From an uncultured Pseudoxanthomonas sp. (GTDB lineage: Bacteria > Pseudomonadota > Gammaproteobacteria > Xanthomonadales > Xanthomonadaceae): a stretch of DNA of 35,193 nucleotides. Position 1 is the first letter of the stretch; the number at the start of each line of letters is the position of its first letter. Positions 1 through 7,725 of the stretch are shown in pieces. The notes under the pieces were generated by a model. It searched no databases, was not told where the DNA came from, and saw only the letters and a list, made by a program, of their open reading frames with translations. The position numbers were made by a program, and so were the translations under genes. Location: assembly GCA_946886405.1 (NCBI GenBank), contig CAMPIO010000031.1, positions 1 to 35,193 of the forward strand. The letters are read 5' to 3'.

Positions 1-5
1 CCGCC

Positions 6-668
6 ATGGAACGCACGCGCATCCTCCTGTCCGCCTGTCTTGCCGGTGCCGGACTCTTGAGCATCGACGCCCGCGCCGATGACACCATCACCTGCGAGAG
101 CCGCAACGACCGCTACCAGAGCTGTTCGATCGCCACTGCCGGTTACGTCACGCTGGAACGGCAACTGTCGGGGACTGCCTGCACGCAGGGCCGCACGTGG
201 GACTACAACCGCCGCGAGATCTGGGTGGACGACGGCTGCCGCGCGACGTTCCGCGTGCACACGAATTCGTCGGGACACCATGACGACAACCACGATGCCA
301 AGGTCGCCGCCGGTGTCCTGATCGGCGCCGCCATCCTCGGCGCCATCGCGCACAACGCCAACAAGAAGGACGACAAGTACGACGATGACCGCTACCAGGG
401 CGCGCGGCATACGTCCTATGTGCCGTCATGGATGGTCGGCTCGTTCGAGGGCTACAACGCGGTCTACGATCGGGAGGTCACCCTGACGATCAACGCGGAT
501 GGCCGCGCCACGGCGCGCACCCGCGACCAGACCGTCGATGGCTGGATCAACGACGGCCGGCTCAACGTGGGCAACACCTCGTTCGACATCGACCAGTCGC
601 GCGATGGGCTGGTGACGACCCAGGTGGGCGACCGCCACAACGAAGTCCGCTACCGCCGCGTGCGCTGA
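6..668 (+). CDS. Secreted DUF3011 domain protein
   Basis: The 220-residue product starts with a signal peptide (MERTRILLSACLAGAGLLSI, cut near ADARA/D). Residues about 25-85 match DUF3011: paired cysteines, the QSCSIATAGYVTLERQLSG stretch, TWDYNRREIWVDDGCRATF and a following RVH. A histidine/aspartate-rich linker leads to a hydrophobic glycine/alanine segment (VAAGVLIGAAILGAI, about 99-113), a lysine/aspartate-rich stretch, and a C-terminal domain of about 80 residues with beta-type composition. The DUF3011 fold is of unknown function, so I assign no reaction. The hydrophobic segment could be a membrane helix or a glycine-zipper packing element. Only five bases precede the ATG, so the promoter and any longer start lie outside the window. 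It converges on the next gene across a 57-bp gap. The family call is firm; the role is unknown. Confidence 0.85.
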   Translation: MERTRILLSACLAGAGLLSIDARADDTITCESRNDRYQSCSIATAGYVTLERQLSGTACTQGRTWDYNRREIWVDDGCRATFRVHTNSSGHHDDNHDAKVAAGVLIGAAILGAIAHNANKKDDKYDDDRYQGARHTSYVPSWMVGSFEGYNAVYDREVTLTINADGRATARTRDQTVDGWINDGRLNVGNTSFDIDQSRDGLVTTQVGDRHNEVRYRRVR

Positions 669-681
669 GTCGCCCGCGGAC

Positions 682-719
682 GGCAGGCGCGTGTCGCCAT
701 CGCGGCGACCGTACCTGCC
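682..719. terminator. Hairpin between convergent genes
   Basis: GGCAGG (682-687) pairs with CCTGCC (714-719), and an inner GTCGCC (693-698) pairs with GGCGAC (704-709). It lies between two converging stop codons and could end transcription from both sides. There is no T-run on either strand, so an intrinsic terminator is only a possibility. Confidence 0.4.
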
Positions 720-725
720 CCGGCG

Positions 726-1370
726 TCACTGGACCGGCTTGCAGCTCAGCTTGGTGCCGAAGAAGTCCACCGAAGCTTCGCCCTGGTGCTCCCAGTATTC
801 GATACCGGTGCGGCCGTACTTGGCGCCGCTGGCGGCCGGTTGCGGAAACACGATCGCCTGATCGTTGCCCCACGTCATCACGGCGGCCTGCGGGTCGATG
901 TCGTTGTAATACACCATCGTGAACGGCTGGCGGTTGTCGCTGCAGCGGTACTCCACCGTTTTCGGCACGACGTATCCCGGCGCACCGATCGCCAGTTCCA
1001 CCAGACGCGTGCGATACGCCTCGGCAACGCACAGGCGAAGGTCGTCCGCCTTCCAGCAATCATCGCGGCCCTTCGCCCAACCGCGCTGCACCGCCGGGTC
1101 TGCGTCCTTCGCCTCCGCGTAACGCGCGGCCAGGCGGCGATCCAGCGCCGCGAGTTCGGCATCGCCGCAGACCAGTTTCTCGGCGGCACTCTCGGCCTTG
1201 GCGCAGTCGAAGGACGGCGGTGCCATCGCGGGTGCGTCAACCACCGGCGAGGCGGATGCCTCGGCTACGGCGGTGGCGGGCGGTTCCGCGACGGCTGGCG
1301 CAGGCGGCGGTATTGCGGGCTTGCAGGCCGCCAGCAGGGCCACGGCAAGACAGGGCAGCGAGCGTTTCAT
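726..1370 (-). CDS. Lipoprotein with LprI-like and MliC (lysozyme inhibitor) domains
   Basis: The 214-residue protein has a lipobox LLAAC with the lipidated cysteine at residue 16. Lysine at +2 fits an outer-membrane lipoprotein. A proline/alanine linker (17-52) precedes an LprI/DUF1311-type domain (about 54-125) with four cysteines at 56, 68, 105 and 114. The C-terminal part (about 140-212) matches MliC/PliC, inhibitors of C-type lysozyme: a cysteine pair C143/C210, the SGAKY motif at 181-185, and a following EYWEHQGEAS. MliC domains block the lysozyme active site from the cell-envelope side. The gene lies 57 bp after the sensor kinase on the same strand, so it may be the third gene of that operon, which would tie it to envelope stress. 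A GAGGA element before the ATG supports the start. Inhibitory activity is inferred. Confidence 0.85.
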   Translation of the reverse strand: MKRSLPCLAVALLAACKPAIPPPAPAVAEPPATAVAEASASPVVDAPAMAPPSFDCAKAESAAEKLVCGDAELAALDRRLAARYAEAKDADPAVQRGWAKGRDDCWKADDLRLCVAEAYRTRLVELAIGAPGYVVPKTVEYRCSDNRQPFTMVYYNDIDPQAAVMTWGNDQAIVFPQPAASGAKYGRTGIEYWEHQGEASVDFFGTKLSCKPVQ

Positions 1371-1427
1371 GGGGATGTCCTCGTGGCGGGTGACAGCATG
1401 CTACCGCTGGCGGGGCTAAAGCCGGCG

Positions 1428-2687
1428 TCAACGCGTGATGCGCAAGCGGCTGATCGTGCCGCGGCCGGGGGCCGACTGGATCGACAGCGTCCAACCGAAG
1501 TGTTCGCACAGGCGTGCGAGCAGGTCGAGGCCGATGCCGCCACCCTCGCGGCTGCCGCCGCGGGCGAGATGCGCATAGATGCGGCTGATTTCTTCCGGCG
1601 TCATGCCATGGCCGGGATCGCGCACGGTCACGGTGGCGTCCGCATCCAGGCTCACATGGATCTCGCCGCTGTCGCTGTTCTCGATGGCGTTGCGCAGCAG
1701 GTTGCCGATGGCCGCCTGCACGATGTGCAGCGGTGCCGGCACGCTGCATGGCTCAAGCCCCTCGATGACGACCGACAGATCCTTGCCGGCCATCAGGTGT
1801 CGGTGATCGTCGATGATGTCGGGCAGCAGCTCGTGCAGCGGCACGATCTCATTGCTGCGGGACAGGCGTGCGGGATCCTTCGCCAGCGCCAGCAACAGGG
1901 CGATCAGCCGCTCGACGTCGCGCGCGGTGCGGTGGATCCGCCGCACTTGCTGGCGCGCGGCCTCGGGCAGGTCGGTGCGCCCCAGGGCGAGCTCGCTGGC
2001 GCCGGCGATGATGGCGATGGGCGTGCGCAGTTCATGGCTGGCGGTATCGATGAAGATGCGCTCGCGTTCGACGAACGCATCCTGGCGACGCAGGTAGTCG
2101 TTCAATGCGTTGGTGATGACGTGCAGTTCGGAGCTGGCATCGTCTGCCACGGCAACACGTTGCCCGGCGTGGTCCGGCGACAACCCGCCGATATCGTCGG
2201 CCAGGTCCGACAAGGGGCGCAGCGTCGCGCGCACGCCGCGGGCGACGAGTACGCCGATGACCACCAGGACGATGGCCGCGAGCGCCAGCGATCCGAGCAG
2301 CAGCGCGTCCTCGATGGTCTCGATCCCCGTGATGTCGCGCACGACGAAGTAGTCAACGCCGCCCTCGCGCTGGACCAGCACGACGTTCTCGCGCCCCCCG
2401 AACCAGAAATCATCGTGCACGCCAGCGGGCAGCATCGACAGGCCGGGCGGAGGGGGACGGCCGGGAATGCGGTAGAGCTGCAGCGTGTCGGTATCCCGCC
2501 AGGCATGGCCCGGATCTTCGGCGTGCTGGCGGACGTAGTGCGCGATCTCGCGCTGGAGCAGCGACCGCCACACCCGGTCTTCAAGGAAGTCGTCCGCGAA
2601 GACCAGCAGAATGACGGCCGCGAGCAGTACGGCGTACCCGCCGAGCAGGCGCCGGATCTGCGCGTGCAGGCTGCGATGGCGTTTCAT
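1428..2687 (-). CDS. Sensor histidine kinase, ColS-like
   Basis: This 419-residue membrane kinase has TM1 at about 14-32, a periplasmic loop of about 95 residues, TM2 at about 129-149 and HAMP at about 150-205. The HisKA box IDTASHELRTP carries the phospho-accepting H218. The HATPase_c domain has an N-box (NLLRNAIENS, 329-338), G1 (DPGHGM, 357-362) and G2 (GGGIGLDLL, 382-390), so it looks catalytically complete. An ETIE sequence (E123, E126) lies just before TM2. ExxE motifs in this place bind metal in kinases of the PmrB/ColS kind. The gene overlaps the upstream response regulator by 4 bp (ATGA), so the two are co-translated. ColS identity is inferred from the regulator, the ExxE and the lipid A gene neighbours; the signal is unknown. 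Confidence 0.9.
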   Translation of the reverse strand: MKRHRSLHAQIRRLLGGYAVLLAAVILLVFADDFLEDRVWRSLLQREIAHYVRQHAEDPGHAWRDTDTLQLYRIPGRPPPPGLSMLPAGVHDDFWFGGRENVVLVQREGGVDYFVVRDITGIETIEDALLLGSLALAAIVLVVIGVLVARGVRATLRPLSDLADDIGGLSPDHAGQRVAVADDASSELHVITNALNDYLRRQDAFVERERIFIDTASHELRTPIAIIAGASELALGRTDLPEAARQQVRRIHRTARDVERLIALLLALAKDPARLSRSNEIVPLHELLPDIIDDHRHLMAGKDLSVVIEGLEPCSVPAPLHIVQAAIGNLLRNAIENSDSGEIHVSLDADATVTVRDPGHGMTPEEISRIYAHLARGGSREGGGIGLDLLARLCEHFGWTLSIQSAPGRGTISRLRITR

Positions 2688-3376
2688 GCGTCGCGCGCCT
2701 CGTGCGGCACCGCCAGCCGGTAGCCGGTGCGCGGCAGCGTGTGGATCAGCTTGATCGGGAACGGACCATCGACGCTGCGTCGCAGCTCGTAGATGTGCGA
2801 GCGGAGCATGTCGCCATCGGGCGGGCTGTCGCCCCAGAGCGCATGTTCGAGTTGTTGCCGGGTGACGGCGGCCGGGCTGGCCTGCATCAGCGTCTCGAGC
2901 AGCTTGCGGCAGGCGGGGTACAGGTGCAGCGGTTGACCGGCGCGGCTCACCTCCAGCGTGGCCAGGTCCAGCTTCAGATCATGCACCTCGAGCACCTTGC
3001 GGCGTTGCCGGCCCTGCACGCGCGCGAGCAGCGCGTCCAGCCGCACTTCCAGTTCCGGAAGATCGAACGGCTTGGTCAGGTAGTCGTCGGCGCCGGCGCG
3101 GAAGCCGGTGATCTTGTCCGGCAGTTCGTCGCGCGCGGTCAGCATGATCACCGGGATGCTGGAATCGTGCTCTTCGCGCAACCGCCGCAGCACTTCCGGA
3201 CCTTCCAGGCGCGGCAGCATCCAGTCCAGCACGATGGCGTCGTAGACCTGCGTGGTCGCTAGGTGCAGCCCGGTGACGCCGTCGGGCGCCGCATCCATGG
3301 CATGTCCGCGCGCCTCGAAGTAGTCGAACAGGTTCGCCACCAGGTTCCGGTTGTCTTCGATCACCAGCAGCCGCAT
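2684..3376 (-). CDS. OmpR-family response regulator, ColR-like
   Basis: The 230-residue regulator has a receiver domain (1-118) with the acidic pair E8/D9, phospho-acceptor D51 in LDWMLP, T80 and K102. The winged-helix DNA-binding domain (about 128-224) ends in IHTLPRTGYRL. The segment from ALWGDSPPDGD through LRSHIYELRR to IKLIHT resembles ColR proteins as I remember them. I chose the ATG giving MRLLVIEDN, because the receiver fold begins there. An in-frame ATG 36 bp upstream (3412) would add 12 residues, and neither has a clear Shine-Dalgarno site. It is divergent from the envelope-modification operon that starts at 3512, with a perfect palindrome between them, so it plausibly controls that operon. 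Direct autoregulation is inference. Confidence 0.9.
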   Translation of the reverse strand: MRLLVIEDNRNLVANLFDYFEARGHAMDAAPDGVTGLHLATTQVYDAIVLDWMLPRLEGPEVLRRLREEHDSSIPVIMLTARDELPDKITGFRAGADDYLTKPFDLPELEVRLDALLARVQGRQRRKVLEVHDLKLDLATLEVSRAGQPLHLYPACRKLLETLMQASPAAVTRQQLEHALWGDSPPDGDMLRSHIYELRRSVDGPFPIKLIHTLPRTGYRLAVPHEARDA

Positions 3377-3434
3377 GGGCAGGGCCCGCACCAGGGGGAG
3401 GACCGGCAGCATCGCAGGCCGGACGTCGAAGCGC

Positions 3435-3450
3435 CGTCGGAATTCCGACG
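3435..3450. promoter_or_regulatory. 16-bp perfect palindrome in the divergent promoter region
   Basis: CGTCGGAATTCCGACG reads the same on both strands. It lies midway between the start of the response regulator and that of the GT83 gene (135-bp gap). A dimeric regulator could bind it, or it could form a small hairpin in the regulator leader. OmpR-type regulators usually bind direct repeats, so the binder may be another protein. Confidence 0.4.
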
Positions 3451-3511
3451 ATTCTCTTACGCCCCATGATCCACGATCCCGCGGCCCCCTGCAGACCTCC
3501 CGGTTCCACCG

Positions 3512-5218
3512 ATGCCATCGACGCACCTGCGACCCGCTCCCCGCTGGCAGATGCCGCTGCTGCTGACGCTGGTGGTGTGGGCCTTGCTGGCAGGCCTGGG
3601 CCTGCGCGAGCCCATGCCGGCCGACGAACCGCGCTTCGTGCTGGCCGCGTGGACCATGGTCGAGAGCGGCCAGTGGCTGTTCCCGCACCGGGGCGTCGAG
3701 CTGTATGCGGAGAAGCCGCCGACCTTCATGTGGTTGCAGGCCGCCAGCTACCTGCTGGTACGCAGCTGGCACGTGGCGTTCCTGTTGCCGTCGTTGCTGG
3801 CCGCGCTGCTGACGTTGTGGCTGACGGGCGACCTGGCGCGTCGCCTGTGGGGGCGTCGCGTCGTGCCGTACGCGGTGTTCGGGTTGTTCGTCTGCCTGCA
3901 GTTCGCGCTGCAGGCCAAGCGCGCGCAGATCGACATGGTGCTGGTAGGCATGACCACGCTGTCGCTGTGGGCGCTGTTGCGCTATCTGCTGGAGAAGCCG
4001 AGCCCGTGGCTGCTGGCGCTGGGCACCTTCGCGGCCGGGCTGGGTACGGTAACCAAGGGCGTGGGCTTCCTGCCGCTGCTGGTGTTCCTGCCCTGGCTGT
4101 GGGTGAGGGTGAAGACGCGGCAGACGCTGCCGCCACATCGCGGCCTGCATGCCTTGGCCGGCGTGGCCGGATTCATCGCGGGCGCAGGCGTCTGGCTGGT
4201 GCCGATGCTGTCGGCCGCGCTGACGTCGACCGATCCCGCATTGCATGCCTACGCGCGCGAGATGCTGTTCAAGCAGACCGGCACGCGCTACGCCAGTGCC
4301 TGGCACCACGTGAAGCCCGCCTGGTATTACCTGCAGACGATGCTGACGTTGTGGCTGCCCGGCGTGCTGTTGGCGCCGTGGCTGTTGCCGGCGTGGTGGC
4401 GGCGGGTGAAACGCATCGATGCGCGCCATGCGCTGCTGCTGGGGTGGGCGCTGCTGGTGCTGGTGTTCTTCAGTGCCAGCCCGGGCAAGCGCGAGGTCTA
4501 CATTTTCCCGATGCTGCCGGCGCTGGCCGTGGCGGCGGCACCGCTGCTGGCCGGCGTGCTGCGGCGACACGGAGTGCGCGTGGTGTTGTGGTGCTACATG
4601 GCGGCGCTGGCGGTGGTCGCGGGTGCGCTGGGGCTGTGGCTGCTGACGGCGTCGCCCGCGCACGTGAACGCGCTGCTCGAGGGCCGCGGCATGGACATGG
4701 ACACGGTCGTGCAGCTGAGTCACTGGCTGATCGGTTTCGCGGCCGTGGCGGTCGTCGTGATGGTCGCCGCGCGACGGCGCGTCACCGTGGCGCTGGTCGC
4801 GGTGACGGCCGCCCTGTGGACGACGTATGGCATGGGCTTCATGCCGGCGATCAGCCCCGACAGTTCGGCGCAGGCGCTGATGCTGCGTGTCGGCGAGCGG
4901 ATCGGTCCACAGGCGGAGCTGGCGATGCTGGGCTGGCGCGAACAGCATCTGCTGCAGGCCGACCGTCCGGTCACGGATTTCGGCTTCAAGCAGCCGTGGG
5001 TGGCGCAATGGCAGCACGCGCATGCGTGGCTGCTGGAAGCGCCGTCGCGACGCTGGCTGTTCCTGCGCAAGGACGCGATGGGGCCCTGCCTCGACACGAC
5101 CAAGGTCGTGGACATCGGTGCATCCAACCGGCGTGCATGGATCCTCGCGCCGGGCGATGCCTGGATCGTGGGCTGCGAGGTGCCGGCGGACTGGTCGGCG
5201 GATGTCAGCGAAGACTGA
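3512..5218 (+). CDS. GT83 (ArnT-like) integral membrane glycosyltransferase
   Basis: The 568-residue protein is very hydrophobic, with about a dozen predicted membrane helices. Near the N-terminus it has the acidic motif PADEPR (D38, E39), then ELYAEKPP (residues 64-70), both hallmarks of the ArnT/PMT-type GT-C fold. Later SPGKREVYIFPMLPALAV matches the conserved cytoplasm/periplasm junction of ArnT relatives. Such enzymes move a sugar from a polyprenyl-phosphate carrier to lipid A or LPS core on the periplasmic side. A C-terminal region of about 130 residues after the last helices is probably periplasmic. It opens a plus-strand operon with PAP2, EptA, GT2 and LAB_N genes. Which sugar it transfers cannot be read: 4-amino-arabinose would need arnA/B genes, which are absent here, and galacturonate or another hexose is possible. 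The ATG has only a weak ribosome site. Confidence 0.88.
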   Translation: MPSTHLRPAPRWQMPLLLTLVVWALLAGLGLREPMPADEPRFVLAAWTMVESGQWLFPHRGVELYAEKPPTFMWLQAASYLLVRSWHVAFLLPSLLAALLTLWLTGDLARRLWGRRVVPYAVFGLFVCLQFALQAKRAQIDMVLVGMTTLSLWALLRYLLEKPSPWLLALGTFAAGLGTVTKGVGFLPLLVFLPWLWVRVKTRQTLPPHRGLHALAGVAGFIAGAGVWLVPMLSAALTSTDPALHAYAREMLFKQTGTRYASAWHHVKPAWYYLQTMLTLWLPGVLLAPWLLPAWWRRVKRIDARHALLLGWALLVLVFFSASPGKREVYIFPMLPALAVAAAPLLAGVLRRHGVRVVLWCYMAALAVVAGALGLWLLTASPAHVNALLEGRGMDMDTVVQLSHWLIGFAAVAVVVMVAARRRVTVALVAVTAALWTTYGMGFMPAISPDSSAQALMLRVGERIGPQAELAMLGWREQHLLQADRPVTDFGFKQPWVAQWQHAHAWLLEAPSRRWLFLRKDAMGPCLDTTKVVDIGASNRRAWILAPGDAWIVGCEVPADWSADVSED

Positions 5219-5250
5219 ACCGACGACAACCCGATGCGTGCGCGCGCTTC

Positions 5251-5268
5251 CTTTACATGCGTCTTAAC
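5251..5268 (+). promoter_or_regulatory. Possible direct repeat upstream of the PAP2 gene
   Basis: CTTTAC (5251-5256) and CTTAAC (5263-5268) form an imperfect direct repeat with 12-bp phasing inside the 129-bp gap between the GT83 and PAP2 genes. OmpR-family regulators bind such tandem repeats. A CTTAC also occurs at 3456-3460, beside the regulator gene. This is weak evidence for a second, internal promoter. Confidence 0.2.
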
Positions 5269-5347
5269 GCGGTTCCGACGCGCGTCCGACCGCGCTACGA
5301 CGTGACGGCCACCAGCATGCGGGCACCTCCCCGTCGCCACACGTTGC

Positions 5348-6061
5348 ATGTCGTCAGTCCCCTTCCGTCATCCGTCCCGCGCGCTCCGGCGAACGTCGCG
5401 CCTGCTGCCTTGGTCGTTGCCGCTGCTGCTGCTCGCGTGGTGGGCGGCGCGCCATGTCGACATGGCCCTCGCCCACGGGGTGTTCCACTGGGAAGGCGAT
5501 GCGTGGACGCTCAAGCGCAGCCTGCTGCTTGAGGCCACGCTGCATCGCGGCGGGCGTCTGCTGAGCCAGGCCGCCTGGGCGGGCCTGCTGGTCGCCACGC
5601 TGCTGCACTGGCGCTCACCGGCCTCGCAGGCATGGACGCGTCCGGCGGCGCGCTTGCTGTTGGCAGTGTTCACGTCGGTGGCCTGCGTGGCAGCGCTCAA
5701 GGCGCTTACGCATATGGATTGCCCGTGGGACCTCGCCGGTCTGGGTGGCGACCGTGCGTTCGTCGCGCTGTTCGATGCGCGCCCCCTCACGATGGGGCCC
5801 GCCGCGTGCTTTCCTGCGGCGCATGCGGCAGGCGGCTATGCGTGGGTGGCGCTGTATTTCTTCCTGCTGCAGGTAGCGCCGGGCTGGCGTCACGCGGGAC
5901 TTGCCGTCGGCTTGGCGGCGGGATTGGTATTCGGCGTGGCACAGCAACTGCGCGGCGCGCATTTCCTTTCGCATGACGTTGCCAGCCTGGTCGTGTGCTG
6001 GACCGTCGCGTGCATCGTCGAAACCCTCTCGACGCCGCCCTCGCACGAGGCTCGGGCATGA
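5348..6061 (+). CDS. PAP2-family membrane phosphatase
   Basis: The 237-residue protein has about five or six membrane helices and the PAP2 motifs in order: K118 with the following MDCPWDL (123-129), the FPAAHA block with H159, and QQLRGAHFLSHD (199-210), in which H205 and then H209/D210 follow the arginine. PAP2 enzymes remove phosphate from lipid phosphates such as undecaprenyl pyrophosphate, phosphatidylglycerophosphate or lipid A (LpxE/LpxF type). The variant with CPWD and QLRGAHFLSHD is often seen next to EptA-type transferases, as here, so lipid A or a carrier lipid is the likely substrate. The gene ends in a 4-bp ATGA overlap with the EptA gene, so the two are translationally coupled. 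No strong ribosome site precedes the chosen ATG. The exact substrate is inference. Confidence 0.85.
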   Translation: MSSVPFRHPSRALRRTSRLLPWSLPLLLLAWWAARHVDMALAHGVFHWEGDAWTLKRSLLLEATLHRGGRLLSQAAWAGLLVATLLHWRSPASQAWTRPAARLLLAVFTSVACVAALKALTHMDCPWDLAGLGGDRAFVALFDARPLTMGPAACFPAAHAAGGYAWVALYFFLLQVAPGWRHAGLAVGLAAGLVFGVAQQLRGAHFLSHDVASLVVCWTVACIVETLSTPPSHEARA

Positions 6062-7725
6062 GCGCGTCCATCCTCGACCGCACCGCCGCCGGCTCGCGCT
6101 GGCGGCGCTTCCTCAGCCTGCTGGCCGTCCGTCCGCTGCTGCACACGGAAACGCTGATCCTGTTGGCGTGCCTGTACTTCAGCCTGTTCGCCAATACGGT
6201 GTTCTGGCGCGCCGCAGCACCGCAGCCATGGACGCACGGCACATGGACGCTGTCGCTGTTCCTGCTGGTCACCGCCGTGCATGGTGTGTGGCTGGCGTTG
6301 CTGGTCTGGCGGCGCACCGCGCGCGTCGTCCTGTCGTCGCTGGTGGTGCTGGCAGCCATCGCGGGCCACTACATGGCCAGCTACGGCATCTACATCGATG
6401 CCGACATGGTGCGCAACGTCCTGCATACCGATTGGCGCGAAGCCAGCGACCTGGCCGGTGCCGACGCCCTGCTGCCCCTGCTCGCATCGGTGCCAGCGCT
6501 GCTGGTGGTGTGGCGTGTACGCCTGCGTCACCGCACATGGCCACGCATGCTGCTGGCGCGCGCGGTATTCCTCGCTGGCATGGTGGTGGTCGGCCTGCTT
6601 GGCGTGCTGCCCTCGATCCAGCCGCTTACCGCGTTCCTGCGCAACCAGCGCGAAGTGCGCTACCTGGTCACGCCAGCCAACGTGCTCGTCTCCCTGGCCA
6701 AGATCGTCAGCGAAGAGACGCCCGGCACCACGCGCGTACAGCAGCCGATTGGCGAAGACGCCGTGCAGTCGCCTGCCGCGACCATGCGCCGGCCGCGCCT
6801 GCTGGTGCTGGTAGTCGGCGAAACCGCACGCGCCGCCAACTGGGGCCTCAACGGCTACCCGCGCCAGACCACGCCCGAGCTGGCGAAGCGCGACGTGCTC
6901 AATTTCCCGCACGTCGCGGCCTGCGGCAGCAGCACCGAGGTGTCGCTGCCCTGCATGTTCTCGCCGTATGGACGCGAGCATTACGACGAGAAAGAGATCC
7001 GCGGCCACCAGTCGCTGCTGCACGTACTGCAGCGCGCGGGCGTGGCCACGCTGTGGCGGGACAACCAGTCCGGCTGCAAGGGCGTATGCAGCGGGCTGCC
7101 TTTCGAGGATCTGCATGCGCGCACCGACGCAGGGCTGTGCGACGGCAAGCGTTGCGAAGACGGCATCCTGCTGACGGGGTTGGCCGAGGCCGCACGCCGC
7201 CACGCGGGCGACCAGGTGATCGTGCTGCACATGCTGGGCAACCACGGGCCGAATTACTTCGAACGCTATCCACCCGCGTTCAAGGTCTACCAGCCGGTCT
7301 GCGAGACGTCGGACCTGGGCCGTTGCTCACGCACGCAGATCGTCAATGCGTACGACAACGCCCTGCGCTACACCGATCACGTGCTGGCCTCGGCCATCGA
7401 CGCGCTGGCCGACCTGCGGGACTACGACACCGCCCTGCTGTACGTGTCCGACCACGGCGAGTCGCTCGGCGAGAACGGGCTGTACCTGCACGGCATGCCG
7501 TATTCGATCGCCCCCCGCGAGCAGCTCCAGGTGCCGATGGTGGCCTGGTTCTCCGAGGGCTGGCGCACCGCCACCGGCCTGGGCCCGGCCTGCCTGCGCC
7601 GCCAGGCCACGGGCGCGCGCAGCCACGACGAACTCTTCCACACCGTGCTGGGCCTGACCGACGTGAAGACGTCGCTCTACCGGCCCGACCACGACATTTT
7701 CCTGACCTGCCGGAGCGGACGATGA
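6058..7725 (+). CDS. eptA: Phosphoethanolamine transferase, EptA family
   Basis: The 555-residue protein has four or five N-terminal membrane helices (about 30-185) and a periplasmic sulfatase-fold domain (about 240-550). Motifs are complete: VGETAR with nucleophile T256 and metal ligand E255, GSSTEVSLPCMFS, WRDNQSGCKGVC, MLGNHGPNYFERYPPAFKVYQP, YDNALRYTDHVL, and YVSDHGESLGENGLYLHGMPY with zinc ligands D465/H466 and H478. The cysteine pairs expected for stabilising disulfides are present. EptA moves phosphoethanolamine from phosphatidylethanolamine to the phosphates of lipid A, lowering negative charge and polymyxin binding. The start overlaps the PAP2 stop (ATGA), and the end overlaps the GT2 start the same way. 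An upstream in-frame ATG at 5995 is rejected, as it would bury the start inside PAP2. A chromosomal housekeeping EptA, rather than mobile MCR, fits the context. Confidence 0.93.
   Translation: MSASILDRTAAGSRWRRFLSLLAVRPLLHTETLILLACLYFSLFANTVFWRAAAPQPWTHGTWTLSLFLLVTAVHGVWLALLVWRRTARVVLSSLVVLAAIAGHYMASYGIYIDADMVRNVLHTDWREASDLAGADALLPLLASVPALLVVWRVRLRHRTWPRMLLARAVFLAGMVVVGLLGVLPSIQPLTAFLRNQREVRYLVTPANVLVSLAKIVSEETPGTTRVQQPIGEDAVQSPAATMRRPRLLVLVVGETARAANWGLNGYPRQTTPELAKRDVLNFPHVAACGSSTEVSLPCMFSPYGREHYDEKEIRGHQSLLHVLQRAGVATLWRDNQSGCKGVCSGLPFEDLHARTDAGLCDGKRCEDGILLTGLAEAARRHAGDQVIVLHMLGNHGPNYFERYPPAFKVYQPVCETSDLGRCSRTQIVNAYDNALRYTDHVLASAIDALADLRDYDTALLYVSDHGESLGENGLYLHGMPYSIAPREQLQVPMVAWFSEGWRTATGLGPACLRRQATGARSHDELFHTVLGLTDVKTSLYRPDHDIFLTCRSGR

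Noticed and set aside
786..2723. Plus-strand open frame of 645 codons opposite the lipoprotein and sensor kinase
   Set aside because: Spans two well supported minus-strand genes, with no signal, domain or ribosome site.
3377..5023. Upstream extension of the response regulator to 5023 (total 779 codons)
   Set aside because: The added residues are glutamine/arginine-rich antisense of the GT83 gene; the receiver domain starts at MRLLVIEDN.
6058..7725. Acquired MCR-type colistin resistance gene
   Set aside because: The gene is locked into a chromosomal operon by 4-bp overlaps, with local codon use and no insertion sequence near it.
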